NCBI RefSeq assembly: GCF_006539725.1 | Contig: NZ_BJNO01000035.1 | Span: forward strand, 1 to 33,935 | DNA length: 33,935 nt | From: Klebsiella terrigena | GTDB lineage: Bacteria > Pseudomonadota > Gammaproteobacteria > Enterobacterales > Enterobacteriaceae | Direction: 5' to 3' | Shown: positions 15,159 to 23,973 of the stretch, in pieces | Numbering within the stretch: position 1 is the stretch's first letter | Layout of the letters: every line of letters begins with the position of its first letter | Notes under the pieces: generated by a model | Told to the model about the DNA's origin: nothing | Seen by the model: only the letters and a program-made list of their open reading frames with translations | The model's database searches: none | Made by a program: the position numbers and the translations under genes

Positions 15159-15913
15159 GCCAACCGTTACTTGCGGTCAATAACCTGACCCACCTCTACG
15201 CGCCGGGCAAAGGCTTCAGCGACGTCTCTTTTGAGCTGTTCCCGGGGGAAGTGCTGGGCATCGTCGGCGAGTCCGGCTCCGGCAAAACCACCCTGCTGAA
15301 GGCCATCTCCGCGCGCCTCGCGCCGCAGCAGGGCGAGGTGCTGTACCACAGCCGCTCGCTGTACGCGATGAGCGAAGCGGATCGCCGCCGCCTGCTGCGC
15401 ACCGAGTGGGGCGTGGTGCATCAGCACCCGATGGACGGCCTGCGGCGCCAGGTCTCAGCGGGGGGCAATATCGGCGAACGCCTGATGGCCACCGGCGCGC
15501 GCCACTACGGCAATATTCGCGCTACCGCCGGACGCTGGCTGGAAGAGGTGGAGATCCCGGCGTCGCGCATCGACGACCTGCCGACCACCTTTTCCGGCGG
15601 TATGCAGCAGCGCCTGCAGATCGCCCGCAATCTCGTCACCCAGCCGAAGCTGGTGTTTATGGATGAACCCACCGGCGGACTGGACGTGTCGGTGCAGGCT
15701 CGCCTGCTCGACCTGCTGCGCGGCCTGGTGGTGGAGCTGAACCTCGCGGTGGTGATTGTCACCCACGATCTCGGCGTCGCGCGCCTGCTGGCTCACCGCC
15801 TGCTGGTGATGAAGCAGGGCCAGGTGGTGGAAAGTGGTTTAACCGACCGGGTGCTCGACGATCCGCACCATCCCTATACCCAGCTGCTGGTGTCGTCGGT
15901 CTTGCAGAACTAG
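15155..15913 (+). CDS. phnK: PhnK, ABC-type ATPase of the C-P lyase complex
   Basis: A 252-residue ABC ATPase that binds the PhnGHIJ core rather than a membrane permease. Walker A is GESGSGKTT (about residues 37-45), the signature is [15 protein letters not shown], and Walker B is [12 protein letters not shown]. Its domain resembles oligopeptide-importer ATPases, but no phosphonate permease gene stands in this operon. It is followed by an 85-bp gap with a REP-like hairpin before phnL, the only large break in the operon before phnN. Confidence 0.97.
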   Translation: MSQPLLAVNNLTHLYAPGKGFSDVSFELFPGEVLGIVGESGSGKTTLLKAISARLAPQQGEVLYHSRSLYAMSEADRRRLLRTEWGVVHQHPMDGLRRQVSAGGNIGERLMATGARHYGNIRATAGRWLEEVEIPASRIDDLPTTFSGGMQQRLQIARNLVTQPKLVFMDEPTGGLDVSVQARLLDLLRGLVVELNLAVVIVTHDLGVARLLAHRLLVMKQGQVVESGLTDRVLDDPHHPYTQLLVSSVLQN

Positions 15914-15937
15914 CCCACGAACACATTCGCTGGGTCA

Positions 15938-15974
15938 GGTAGCCCGGACGGGCGCGTCGCGTCGCCTCCGGGAA
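15938..15974. repeat. REP-like palindromic element between phnK and phnL
   Basis: CCCGGA (15943-15948) and GGCG (15951-15954) pair with CGCC (15963-15966) and TCCGGG (15967-15972). Together with the leading GGTAG this recalls enterobacterial REP/PU units. It is non-coding and sits inside the operon, where it could stabilise upstream mRNA or bind gyrase. The match to the REP family is from memory of the consensus. Confidence 0.6.
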
Positions 15975-15998
15975 AACTCAGGCACTATGAGGCAACAA

Positions 15999-16685
15999 AT
16001 GAACGCCATCCGCGTTGAAAACGTACATAAAACCTTTGTCCTGCATCAGCAAAACGGCGTCCGCCTGCCGGTGCTCGCCGACGCTTCGCTAACGGTTAAC
16101 GCCGGAGAGTGCGTGGTGCTGCACGGCCACTCCGGCAGCGGTAAATCTACCCTGCTGCGCTCGCTGTACGCCAACTACCTGCCGGACACCGGACATATTC
16201 ACGTCCGCCACGGCGAGGAGTGGGTTGACCTGGTGAGCGCTTCGGCGCGCAAGGTGCTGGAAGTGCGTAAAACCACCATCGGCTGGGTGAGCCAGTTTCT
16301 GCGGGTCATTCCGCGAATTTCGGCGCTGGAGGTGGTGATGCAGCCGCTACTGGATCTCGGCGTCCCGCGCGAAGCGTGCGCCGCCAAGGCCGCGCGCCTG
16401 CTGACGCGCCTGAACGTCCCGGAACGCCTGTGGCACCTTGCCCCGTCCACCTTCTCCGGCGGCGAGCAGCAGCGGGTCAACATCGCCCGCGGCTTCGCCG
16501 TTGACTATCCGATCCTCCTGCTCGACGAGCCTACCGCCTCCCTCGACGCCAAAAACAGCGCCGCGGTGGTGGAGCTGATTAACGAGGCTAAAGCGCGCGG
16601 CGCGGCTATCGTCGGCATTTTTCATGATGAAACGATACGCAACCTGGTGGCCGACCGGCTGCATCCGATGGGAATAACAGCATGA
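15999..16685 (+). CDS. phnL: PhnL, ABC-type ATPase needed for the nucleosidase step
   Basis: A 228-residue ABC ATPase that supports PhnI, PhnG and PhnH in forming ribosyl alkylphosphonate triphosphate. Walker A is GHSGSGKST, the signature is [15 protein letters not shown], and Walker B is [16 protein letters not shown] at 15989-15992 is six bases from the ATG at 15999, which gives the expected N-terminus; the ATG at 15987 would place its own start over that site. The C-terminus [19 protein letters not shown] is family-typical. It overlaps phnM by four bases. Confidence 0.97.
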   Translation: MNAIRVENVHKTFVLHQQNGVRLPVLADASLTVNAGECVVLHGHSGSGKSTLLRSLYANYLPDTGHIHVRHGEEWVDLVSASARKVLEVRKTTIGWVSQFLRVIPRISALEVVMQPLLDLGVPREACAAKAARLLTRLNVPERLWHLAPSTFSGGEQQRVNIARGFAVDYPILLLDEPTASLDAKNSAAVVELINEAKARGAAIVGIFHDETIRNLVADRLHPMGITA

Positions 16686-17818
16686 TTATCAACAACGTAA
16701 AACTGGTTCTCGAAGATGAAGTGGTGGACGGTTCGCTGGAGGTGCAGGAGGGCAAGATTTACGCGTTTGCCGAAAACCAGAGCCAGCTGCCCCAGGCTAT
16801 CGACGGCGAGGGCGGCTGGCTGCTGCCGGGGCTTATCGAGCTGCATACCGATAATCTGGACAAGTTTTTTACCCCGCGCCCGAAGGTTGACTGGCCCGCC
16901 CACTCGGCGATGAGCAGCCACGATGCGCTGATGGTCGCCAGCGGGATCACCACCGTACTGGATGCAGTGGCCATCGGCGACGTCCGCGACGGCGGCGACC
17001 GGCTGGAGAATCTGGAAAAGATGATCAACGCCATCGAGGAGACGCAAAAGCGCGGCGTTAACCGCGCCGAGCACCGCCTGCACCTGCGCTGCGAGCTGCC
17101 GCACCACATCACCCTGCCGCTGTTTGAGAAGCTGGTTGGCCGCGAGCCGGTGAGCATGGTCTCCCTGATGGACCACTCTCCGGGCCAGCGCCAGTACGCC
17201 GACCGCAGCAAGTACCGCGATTACTACCAGGGGAAATATCATCTGACCAACGAAGAGATGGACCGCTTCGAAGAGGAGCAGATGGCGCTGGCGGCGACCT
17301 GGTCACAGCCGAACCGCGAAACTATCGCCGCCATCTGCCGCGAGCGTAAGATTGCCCTCGCCAGCCACGATGACGCCACCCGTGAGCATGTCGTCGAATC
17401 GCACCAGCTTGGCAGCGTGATCGCCGAATTTCCCACTACCTTAGCCGCCGCTGAGGCCTCGCGTCAGCACGGCATGAACGTGCTGATGGGAGCGCCGAAT
17501 ATCGTGCGCGGCGGCTCGCACTCCGGCAACGTCGCCGCCCACCGGCTGGCAGCCGACAATCTGCTGGATATTCTCTCATCCGACTACTATCCCGCCAGCC
17601 TGCTGGATGCCGCCTTCCGCATCGCCGATGACGACGGCAACCGCTTTACGCTGCCGCAGGCGATTCGCCTGGTGAGCAAAAATCCGGCGCAGGCGCTGGG
17701 GCTAGGCGACCGCGGTGCCATTGCCGAAGGTAAACGCGCCGACCTCGTGCTGGCCCATCGCCGCGGGGAGCATGTGCATATCGACCACGTCTGGCGTCAA
17801 GGAAAGAGGGTCTTCTAA
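16682..17818 (+). CDS. phnM: PhnM, ribosyl-phosphonate triphosphate diphosphohydrolase
   Basis: A 378-residue amidohydrolase-superfamily enzyme that removes pyrophosphate from the 5-triphosphate intermediate before C-P cleavage. Conserved segments include [20 protein letters not shown], the HLRCEL strand, [23 protein letters not shown] and ENPQA-like KNPAQALGL near the end; the histidines and aspartates of the metal site are in place. It overlaps phnL by four bases and phnN by one (TAATG). Confidence 0.97.
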   Translation: MIINNVKLVLEDEVVDGSLEVQEGKIYAFAENQSQLPQAIDGEGGWLLPGLIELHTDNLDKFFTPRPKVDWPAHSAMSSHDALMVASGITTVLDAVAIGDVRDGGDRLENLEKMINAIEETQKRGVNRAEHRLHLRCELPHHITLPLFEKLVGREPVSMVSLMDHSPGQRQYADRSKYRDYYQGKYHLTNEEMDRFEEEQMALAATWSQPNRETIAAICRERKIALASHDDATREHVVESHQLGSVIAEFPTTLAAAEASRQHGMNVLMGAPNIVRGGSHSGNVAAHRLAADNLLDILSSDYYPASLLDAAFRIADDDGNRFTLPQAIRLVSKNPAQALGLGDRGAIAEGKRADLVLAHRRGEHVHIDHVWRQGKRVF

Positions 17819-18381
17819 TGTCCGGGAAACTGATTTGGCTGGTGGGGCCTTCCGGCTCAGGAAAAGATAGTCTGCTGGCGGCGCTCCGCCAGCGCGAGCA
17901 CTCGCAGCTGCTGGTTGCGCATCGCTATATTACGCGCCCCTTTAACGCCGGGAGCGAGAACCATATCGCCCTCAGCAAGCAGGAGTTTTTTAGCCGCGCC
18001 GAGCGCCAGCTTTTTGCGCTGAGCTGGCACGCCAATAATAATTACTACGGCATTGGCATCGAAATTGACCTCTGGCTGCACGCCGGTTTCGACGTGGTGG
18101 CCAACGGCTCCCGCGCGCATCTGGCGCAGGCCCGAGCGCGCTACGCCGACGCCCTGCTGCCTATCTGCCTGCAGGTCACGCCGGACGTGCTGCGCCAGCG
18201 TCTGCAGCAGCGCGGTCGGGAAAATGAAACGGAGATCGCCCAGCGGCTTGAGCGCGCCGCGCGCTACGCGCCAACGGACTGCCTGACGCTCAACAACGAC
18301 GGCACTCTCGGGCAATCGGTGGAGCAGTTCTTCACGCTTCTGCGCCGCCGCTACGCCAGGCAAGAGAATCAGCATGCCTGA
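17818..18381 (+). CDS. phnN: PhnN, ribose 1,5-bisphosphate phosphokinase
   Basis: A 187-residue guanylate-kinase-like P-loop enzyme that turns ribose 1,5-bisphosphate into phosphoribosyl pyrophosphate, returning the ribose to metabolism. The Walker A loop GPSGSGKDS lies at residues 10-18, followed by [12 protein letters not shown]-like [14 protein letters not shown] segment is near residue 125. In E. coli phnO follows; here a 65-bp gap with a small hairpin leads straight to phnP. Confidence 0.96.
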   Translation: MSGKLIWLVGPSGSGKDSLLAALRQREHSQLLVAHRYITRPFNAGSENHIALSKQEFFSRAERQLFALSWHANNNYYGIGIEIDLWLHAGFDVVANGSRAHLAQARARYADALLPICLQVTPDVLRQRLQQRGRENETEIAQRLERAARYAPTDCLTLNNDGTLGQSVEQFFTLLRRRYARQENQHA

Positions 18382-18404
18382 CCGTCAGCGACGCGAAGGG
18401 TACG

Positions 18405-18422
18405 CCAGGTCATCCTGGTTTT
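18405..18422 (+). terminator. Short terminator-like hairpin where phnO is expected
   Basis: CCAGG (18405-18409) pairs with CCTGG (18414-18418) around TCAT and is followed by TTTT then A6. The 5-bp stem is weak, so some read-through into phnP is likely. It lies at the phnN-phnP junction. Confidence 0.45.
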
Positions 18423-18446
18423 AAAAAAGCGCTGTGAGGAGGAGGT

Positions 18447-19205
18447 ATGAGCCTGACTATCCGCTTAACCGGCACCGGCGGCGCCCAGCTGGTGCCGGTC
18501 TTCGGCTGCGACTGCGCCGCCTGTCGCCGTGCCCGCACTGATGAGGCCCACCGCCGCCGCCCCTGCAGCGCGGCGGTGAAGTTCAACCACGCCGTAACCC
18601 TGCTGGACGCCGGCCTGCCGGACCTGATGGAGCGCTGGCCCGCCGGAACTTTTCAGCAGATCTTGCTCACCCATTACCATATGGATCATGTCCAGGGCCT
18701 GTTCCCGCTGCGCTGGGGCGTGGGCGCGCGGATCCCGGTTTTTGGTCCGCCGGATGAAGCCGGCTGTGACGATCTGTTTAAGCATCCCGGGCTGCTGGAT
18801 TTTAGCCATACCGTTGCGCCCTTTGTGATGTTCGAGCTGCAGGGGCTCAGGGTGACCCCGCTGCCGCTAAACCATTCAAAGCTGACGTTCGGCTATCTGC
18901 TGGAGTCGGCGCACAGCCGCGTGGCGTGGCTGTCGGATACCGCCGGGCTGCCGGAGAAGACGCTGAAGTTCCTGCTCAATAACCAGCCGCAGGCGATGAT
19001 TATCGACTGCAGCCACGAGCCGCGTCCGCAAACCCCGCGTAACCACTGCGATTTAAATACGGTGCGGGCTATCAACCTGATCGTGGGCTGCCCGCGGGTC
19101 ATTCTCACCCATATCGGCCACCAGTTTGATGCCTGGATGATGGACAACGCGCTGCCGCCGGGGTTTGAGGCGGGCTATGACGGTATGGAGATCGTGCTGG
19201 ATTAA
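18447..19205 (+). CDS. phnP: PhnP, cyclic ribose phosphate phosphodiesterase
   Basis: A 252-residue metallo-beta-lactamase-fold hydrolase that opens 5-phosphoribosyl 1,2-cyclic phosphate to ribose 1,5-bisphosphate, the PhnN substrate. The metal motif is HYHMDH (about residues 76-81). CDCAAC near residues 21-26 is the structural zinc site, and CSHEPR and [10 protein letters not shown] supply further ligands. Length equals E. coli PhnP. GGAGGAGGT immediately upstream is a very strong ribosome binding site and could compensate for termination at the hairpin before it. Confidence 0.97.
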   Translation: MSLTIRLTGTGGAQLVPVFGCDCAACRRARTDEAHRRRPCSAAVKFNHAVTLLDAGLPDLMERWPAGTFQQILLTHYHMDHVQGLFPLRWGVGARIPVFGPPDEAGCDDLFKHPGLLDFSHTVAPFVMFELQGLRVTPLPLNHSKLTFGYLLESAHSRVAWLSDTAGLPEKTLKFLLNNQPQAMIIDCSHEPRPQTPRNHCDLNTVRAINLIVGCPRVILTHIGHQFDAWMMDNALPPGFEAGYDGMEIVLD

Positions 19206-19251
19206 GCCCGACCCCGGCACGAGCAGAGGAAGCAGCGCGATCGGGGCAGAA

Positions 19252-19602
19252 TCAGTAGTCGTCGTCCAGCCGACGGCGATCGTTTTCCAGCTGCCGACGA
19301 TCCTGATCCAGCTGGCGCTGGCGATCGTCAAGCTGTCGGCGGCGATCGTCCAGCTGACGCTGCCGATCGTCGTACTGCCGCTGGCGATCGCTGCTTTGCT
19401 GACGGCTACCCTGGTAGCGTCCATCATCATCGCGGCCGTCGTTATAGCGATCGTCGTCATCGGAGCGGCTATCGCCGGGACGGTAGGCGTCGCTAATCGC
19501 CTGCTGAATATTGCCGATGGCGTCGTCAATAAGATCGGCGTGCGCCAGCTGGCTGCTCAGCGACAGGGTGCAGAGGATCAAAGCGGTCAAATAGCGTTTC
19601 AT
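19252..19602 (-). CDS. yjdP: YjdP, secreted charged repeat protein
   Basis: A 116-residue protein of unknown function. The signal peptide is MKRYLTALILCTLSLSSQLAHA, followed by DLIDDAIGNIQQAISDAY, which is shared with E. coli YjdP. The rest is an acidic/arginine linker and then six seven-residue repeats of the DDRQRQL type (about residues 71-112), predicting a long, highly charged helix or coiled coil in the periplasm. The repeats are 21 bp each in DNA (19267-19392). It converges on phnP with 46 bp between stops. Confidence 0.9.
   Translation of the reverse strand: MKRYLTALILCTLSLSSQLAHADLIDDAIGNIQQAISDAYRPGDSRSDDDDRYNDGRDDDGRYQGSRQQSSDRQRQYDDRQRQLDDRRRQLDDRQRQLDQDRRQLENDRRRLDDDY
19267..19392 (-). 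repeat. Six 21-bp tandem coding repeats in yjdP
   Basis: The units encode SDRQRQY, DDRQRQL, DDRRRQL, DDRQRQL, DQDRRQL and ENDRRRL. The middle units are nearly identical in DNA and could expand or contract without a frameshift. Confidence 0.85.
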
Positions 19603-19671
19603 AGGGCCAGTCTCTTCGGGGGGCTGGCCCTACGGTAATCAACGCCCGTCGCCGCGAGTAGCGGAGGAATC

Positions 19672-20121
19672 TCAAATCTGCTGCTGCTCAATCGCCGCGA
19701 TTGCGTCAATTCGCGCCTGATGACGACCGCCTTCAAATTCACTATCCAGCCAGGCGTCAACGATCATTTTGGCCAGCTCCAGGCCTATGACGCGGGCGCC
19801 GAATGCCAGCACGTTCGTATTGTTATGCTGACGTGAAAGCTGGGCTGAATAGGGTTCGCTGCACACCACCGCACGAATGCCGGGATGCTTATTGGCGGTA
19901 ATCGAGATCCCAACGCCGGTACCGCAGATCAGGATCCCGCCATCCGCTTCACCTGTCACAATGGCCTGCGCGACGGCGCTGGCGTAGCGCGGATAATCCG
20001 TCCGCTCGGGCGACCACGTCCCCTTATCCAGGGCTTCTATACCCCGCATCTGCAGGTGCATAAGGATCTCGTCTTTGAGGATGAACCCCACGTGATCGCA
20101 GCCAATGGCAATCCTTTTCAT
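19672..20121 (-). CDS. rpiB: Ribose/allose-6-phosphate isomerase B
   Basis: A 149-residue RpiB/LacAB-family sugar-phosphate isomerase. It interconverts ribose 5-phosphate with ribulose 5-phosphate and allose 6-phosphate with allulose 6-phosphate, supplying the second step of D-allose catabolism. Catalytic Cys66 is in ILICGTGVG, His99 in SRQHNNTNV, and Asp9-His10 in GCDHVGF. It is divergent from alsR, and AACTTTACAAAAA 21-33 bp upstream of its start resembles the repeat near alsR, so AlsR probably represses it as RpiR does in E. coli. Confidence 0.97.
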   Translation of the reverse strand: MKRIAIGCDHVGFILKDEILMHLQMRGIEALDKGTWSPERTDYPRYASAVAQAIVTGEADGGILICGTGVGISITANKHPGIRAVVCSEPYSAQLSRQHNNTNVLAFGARVIGLELAKMIVDAWLDSEFEGGRHQARIDAIAAIEQQQI

Positions 20122-20141
20122 ACTTAGCCTCGCCTGTTGTT

Positions 20142-20154
20142 AACTTTACAAAAA
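20142..20154. promoter_or_regulatory. AlsR-like site at the rpiB promoter
   Basis: AACTTTACAAAAA differs at one of 13 positions from the arms of the large inverted repeat before alsR, and lies 21 bp upstream of the rpiB start codon. Confidence 0.45.
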
Positions 20155-20363
20155 CTATTGATGTTGTGATTTAAGCCGTAAATAACGGCGATAAAGCGCG
20201 CAAAAAACCGCCTTTAAGCGTCTTTCTACACGGCAATTTTTCACAAATCAAGCGTACAAAACGAGCTATCTACGGCATACGCCAGCAGCAAACCAGGCTA
20301 ATAAAAACATAACTGATTGTTTTAAATTTGATTTAATTAAAGCAAACATCTCCACACGCAGCA

Positions 20364-20413
20364 CAACTTCACAAAAAACTTAACTTTATAAAATTTATAT
20401 TTTTGTGAAGTTG
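20364..20413. promoter_or_regulatory. Large inverted repeat upstream of alsR, probable AlsR operator
   Basis: CAACTTCACAAAAA (20364-20377) and TTTTTGTGAAGTTG (20400-20413) are perfect 14-bp inverted arms with 22 bp between them. A related AACTTTATAAAAT lies within the spacer at 20382-20394. The site is 68 bp before the alsR start. AlsR as the binder is inferred from the RpiR role in E. coli. Confidence 0.65.
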
Positions 20414-20480
20414 ATTGTATATTTTCTGCCTGGAGTGTGGTGATATAGTGTCGTCTTCATTTTATGGACAAGAGAAAGCG

Positions 20481-21368
20481 ATGAGTCAGTCAGAATCCAG
20501 TTCGCTCCCCAACGGTATCGGTCTCGCCCCCTGGTTGCGTATGAAGCAAGAAGGGATGACCGAAAATGAAAGCCGGATCGTCGAGTGGTTGCTTAAACCC
20601 GGCAACCTGAGCGATGCCCCCGCCATTAAAGATGTGGCGGAAGCGCTATCGGTTTCCGAAGCGATGATCGTCAAGGTTTCCAAACTGCTGGGTTTCAGCG
20701 GTTTTCGTAACCTGCGCAGCGCCCTGGTGGAGTATTTCTCTCAATCTGAACAGGTACTCCCTGCCGAGCTCTCCTTTGATGAAGCGCCGCAGGACGTGGT
20801 GAATAAGGTGTTTAACATTACCCTGCGCACCATCATGGAAGGCCAGTCGATCGTGAACGTCGATGAGATTCATCGTGCGGCGCGCTTTTTCGCCCAGGCC
20901 AACCAGCGCGATCTGTACGGAGCGGGCGGTTCGAACGCCATCTGTGCCGACGTCCAGCACAAGTTTCTGCGCATCGGCATGCGCTGCCAGACCTATCCGG
21001 ATGCACATATCATGATGATGTCCGCCTCGTTATTGAAAAAAGGCGATGTCGTGCTGGTCGTCACCCACTCTGGGCGCACCAGCGATATTAAATCCGCAGT
21101 CGAACTGGCGAAAAAGAACGGGGCTAAAATTATCTGTATTACACACAGCTACCATTCGCCGATTGCTAAATTAGCTGATTTTATTATTTGCTCGCCAGCA
21201 CCAGAAACGCCCTTATTAGGCAGAAACGCCTCTGCGCGTATATTACAACTAACATTATTAGATGCTTTTTTTGTTTCCGTCGCCCAACTGAATATTGAAC
21301 AGGCCACTTTAAATATGCAAAAAACCGGCGCTATTGTTGATTTCTTTTCACCAGGCGCGCTGAAGTAA
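20481..21368 (+). CDS. alsR: AlsR (RpiR), allose-responsive regulator
   Basis: A 295-residue RpiR-family regulator with an N-terminal helix-turn-helix domain (IKDVAEALSVSEAMIVKVSKLLGFSGF, about residues 50-77) and a C-terminal SIS sugar-phosphate-binding domain (GAGGSNAI, VVTHSGRTSDIKSAVELAK). It represses rpiB and the als operon until allose is present. The frame is open from 20415, but the ATG at 20481 begins MSQSESSSLPNGIGLAPWLR as in E. coli. Here it heads the als genes; a perfect hairpin separates it from alsB. Confidence 0.96.
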   Translation: MSQSESSSLPNGIGLAPWLRMKQEGMTENESRIVEWLLKPGNLSDAPAIKDVAEALSVSEAMIVKVSKLLGFSGFRNLRSALVEYFSQSEQVLPAELSFDEAPQDVVNKVFNITLRTIMEGQSIVNVDEIHRAARFFAQANQRDLYGAGGSNAICADVQHKFLRIGMRCQTYPDAHIMMMSASLLKKGDVVLVVTHSGRTSDIKSAVELAKKNGAKIICITHSYHSPIAKLADFIICSPAPETPLLGRNASARILQLTLLDAFFVSVAQLNIEQATLNMQKTGAIVDFFSPGALK

Positions 21369-21380
21369 ATAAAAAAAACC

Positions 21381-21400
21381 GATCCCACGATGGTGGGATC
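21381..21400. terminator. Perfect hairpin between alsR and alsB, terminator-like on the minus strand
   Basis: GATCCCAC pairs with GTGGGATC around GATG (8-bp stem). Plus-strand reading is preceded by A8 and followed by AATATTATTG; minus-strand reading is followed by GGT7-8, a classic intrinsic terminator facing leftwards. On the plus strand it may act as a processing or attenuation point. Confidence 0.7.
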
Positions 21401-21433
21401 AATATTATTGTATCCTACACCGAGAATACTACT

Positions 21434-22369
21434 ATGAATAAATATCTGAAAATTTTCAGCGGCGTGGCTATGGGCGTAATGCTATCCACCAGCGCTTTCG
21501 CCGCCGCCGATTATGCTGTGGTATTAAAAACGTTATCGAACCCGTTTTGGGTTGATATGAAAAAAGGTATTGAAGACGAGGCCAAAACCCTCGGCGTCAG
21601 CGTCGATGTTTTTGCCTCCCCCTCAGAAGGCGATTTTCAATCACAGCTGCAGCTATTTGAAGATTTAAGCAACAAGAACTACAAAGGTATCGCTTTTGCC
21701 CCGCTCTCCTCGGTAAACCTGGTCATGCCGGTAGCCAAAGCCTGGAAGAAAGGTATTTTTCTGGTCAACCTCGATGAAAAGATCGATATGGATAACCTGA
21801 AGAAGGCCGGCGGTAACGTTGAAGGATTCGTCACCACTGACAACGTCGCGGTCGGTGCGAAAGGGGCCGACTTTATTATCGGCAAGCTGGGCGCTGAGGG
21901 CGGCGAAGTGGCCATCATCGAAGGTAAAGCCGGCAATGCCTCAGGGGAAGCCCGCCGCAGCGGTGCGGCGGAGACCTTCAAAAAAGCCAGCCAGATCAAG
22001 CTTGTTTCCAGCCAGCCTGCCGACTGGGATCGCATTAAAGCGCTGGATGTCGCCACCAATGTTCTGCAGCGTAACCCCAACCTGAAAGCCTTTTACTGCG
22101 CGAACGATACGATGGCAATGGGCGTTGCCCAGGCCGTAGCCAACGCCGGTAAAAGCAAAACGGTACTGGTCGTCGGCACCGACGGTATTCCCGAGGCGCG
22201 CAAAATGGTCGCTGCCGGACAGATGACCGCAACCATCGCCCAGAACCCGACCAATATCGGCGCTACGGGCCTGAAAATGATGGTCGATGCCGCGAAGACC
22301 GGTAAAGTCATTCCTCTGGATACAACGCCAGAATTTAAGCTGGTGGACTCGATTCTGGTCACGAAGTAA
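21434..22369 (+). CDS. alsB: AlsB, D-allose periplasmic binding protein
   Basis: A 311-residue type I periplasmic sugar-binding protein that captures D-allose, and ribose weakly in E. coli. The signal peptide ends at TSAFAAADYAV. Conserved segments include LKTLSNPFWVDMKKG, VNLDEKIDMD, EGKAGNASGEARR, CANDTMAMGVAQAV and GTDGIPEA. It matches E. coli AlsB in length and nearly throughout. It is the first gene of alsBACEK; the hairpin upstream allows its expression to differ from that of alsR. Confidence 0.98.
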   Translation: MNKYLKIFSGVAMGVMLSTSAFAAADYAVVLKTLSNPFWVDMKKGIEDEAKTLGVSVDVFASPSEGDFQSQLQLFEDLSNKNYKGIAFAPLSSVNLVMPVAKAWKKGIFLVNLDEKIDMDNLKKAGGNVEGFVTTDNVAVGAKGADFIIGKLGAEGGEVAIIEGKAGNASGEARRSGAAETFKKASQIKLVSSQPADWDRIKALDVATNVLQRNPNLKAFYCANDTMAMGVAQAVANAGKSKTVLVVGTDGIPEARKMVAAGQMTATIAQNPTNIGATGLKMMVDAAKTGKVIPLDTTPEFKLVDSILVTK

Positions 22370-22440
22370 CTTTCCGCTGGGTGATTGAATTCCCTTTATC
22401 CTCATGGCTACCAGCGGGTAAGAATAAATAAGGAGTGATT

Positions 22441-23973
22441 ATGGTCACGCCATATATTTCAATGGCGGGGATCGGCAAATCCTTTGGTCCGGTTCACGCA
22501 TTAAAATCAGTCGATTTAACCGTTTACCCGCATGAAATACATGCATTGCTCGGGGAAAACGGTGCCGGTAAATCAACGCTAATGAAAGTTTTGTCGGGGA
22601 TCCATGAACCGACCAAAGGTACCATTACGATTAACAACGTTAATTATGACAAGCTCGATCATAAATTAGCCGCGCGGCTTGGTATCGGCATTATTTATCA
22701 AGAACTCAGCGTGATCGATGAATTAACGGTGCTGGAAAATTTATATATTGGCCGACATCTGACAAAAAAAGTCTGTGGCGTCAATATTATCGACTGGAAA
22801 GAGATGCGCTTACGGGCGGCAATGATGCTGCTGCGCATCGGATTAAAAGTCGATTTAGACCACAAGGTGGCGAATCTCTCTATCAGCCACAAGCAGATGC
22901 TGGAAATTGCCAAAACGCTGATGCTGGATGCCAAAGTGCTGATTATGGACGAACCGACCTCCTCTCTGACCAACAAGGAGGTCGACTACCTGTTCCTGAT
23001 CATGAACCAGCTGCGCAAAGAGGGCACCGCCATCGTCTATATCTCGCACAAGCTGGCGGAAATCCGCCGCATCTGCGACCGCTACACGGTGATGAAGGAC
23101 GGCAGCAGCGTCTGCAGCGGAATGGTCAGCGAGGTCAACAACGAAGAGATCGTCCGCCTGATGGTCGGTCGCGAGCTGCAAAACCGTTTTAACGCGATAA
23201 AAGAGAGCGCCGGAAATGTCGCAAGCGAAACGGTTTTCGAGGTCAAAAACGTCACCAGCCGGGACAAGAAAAAGGTCCGCGATATCTCCTTTAGCGTGAG
23301 CCGCGGCGAAATCCTCGGCTTCGCCGGTCTGGTGGGCTCCGGACGCACGGAGCTGATGGACTGCCTGTTCGGCGTCGACAGGCGTAGCGGCGGTGAAATC
23401 CTCCTCAACGGCAAAGCGATCACCCCGCGCTCGCCGCTGGACGCCTTGAAGAAAGGCATGGGCTACATCACCGAGAGCCGCCGCGATAACGGCTTCTTCG
23501 GCAATTTCTCCATCGCCCAGAACATGGCGGTCAGCCGGAGCCTGAAGCATGGCGGCTACAAAGGCGCGATGGGGCTATTTCGCGAAGGAGACGAGCGCAA
23601 GACGGCGGAAGAGCAGCGCAGGCTGCTGGCGCTGAGGTGCCATTCGGTCGATCAGAACATTGGCGAGCTTTCCGGCGGGAACCAACAAAAAGTCCTTATT
23701 TCCAAATGGCTGTGCTGCAACCCCGAAGTCCTCATTTTTGATGAGCCGACGCGCGGTATCGATGTCGGCGCGAAAGCCGAAATTTATAAAGTGATGCGCC
23801 AGCTGGCCGATGACGGAAAAGTCATTCTGATGGTGTCATCCGAACTTCCTGAAATTATCACCGTCTGCGACCGCATTGCCGTGTTCTGCGAAGGGCGACT
23901 GACGCAAATTCTGACCAATCGCGACGACATGAGCGAAGAGGAGATTATGGTATGGGCACTGCCGCAAGAGTAA
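22441..23973 (+). CDS. alsA: AlsA, D-allose ABC transporter ATPase
   Basis: A 510-residue double ATPase of the RbsA/MglA type. The N-terminal domain has Walker [10 protein letters not shown], an LSISHKQMLEIAKTL signature and the DEPTSSLT Walker B. The C-terminal domain has the degenerate P-loop GLVGSGRTEL and an [15 protein letters not shown] signature. AGGAG six bases before the ATG at 22441 sets the start and gives E. coli length; the GTG at 22435 is rejected. It overlaps alsC by 22 bp. Confidence 0.98.
   Translation: MVTPYISMAGIGKSFGPVHALKSVDLTVYPHEIHALLGENGAGKSTLMKVLSGIHEPTKGTITINNVNYDKLDHKLAARLGIGIIYQELSVIDELTVLENLYIGRHLTKKVCGVNIIDWKEMRLRAAMMLLRIGLKVDLDHKVANLSISHKQMLEIAKTLMLDAKVLIMDEPTSSLTNKEVDYLFLIMNQLRKEGTAIVYISHKLAEIRRICDRYTVMKDGSSVCSGMVSEVNNEEIVRLMVGRELQNRFNAIKESAGNVASETVFEVKNVTSRDKKKVRDISFSVSRGEILGFAGLVGSGRTELMDCLFGVDRRSGGEILLNGKAITPRSPLDALKKGMGYITESRRDNGFFGNFSIAQNMAVSRSLKHGGYKGAMGLFREGDERKTAEEQRRLLALRCHSVDQNIGELSGGNQQKVLISKWLCCNPEVLIFDEPTRGIDVGAKAEIYKVMRQLADDGKVILMVSSELPEIITVCDRIAVFCEGRLTQILTNRDDMSEEEIMVWALPQE

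Noticed and set aside
19165-19638. Plus-strand frame encoding an apparent multi-helix membrane protein opposite yjdP
   Set aside because: The hydrophobic look comes from reading the Asp/Arg/Gln heptad repeats of yjdP on the other strand; yjdP has a signal peptide and a known relative.
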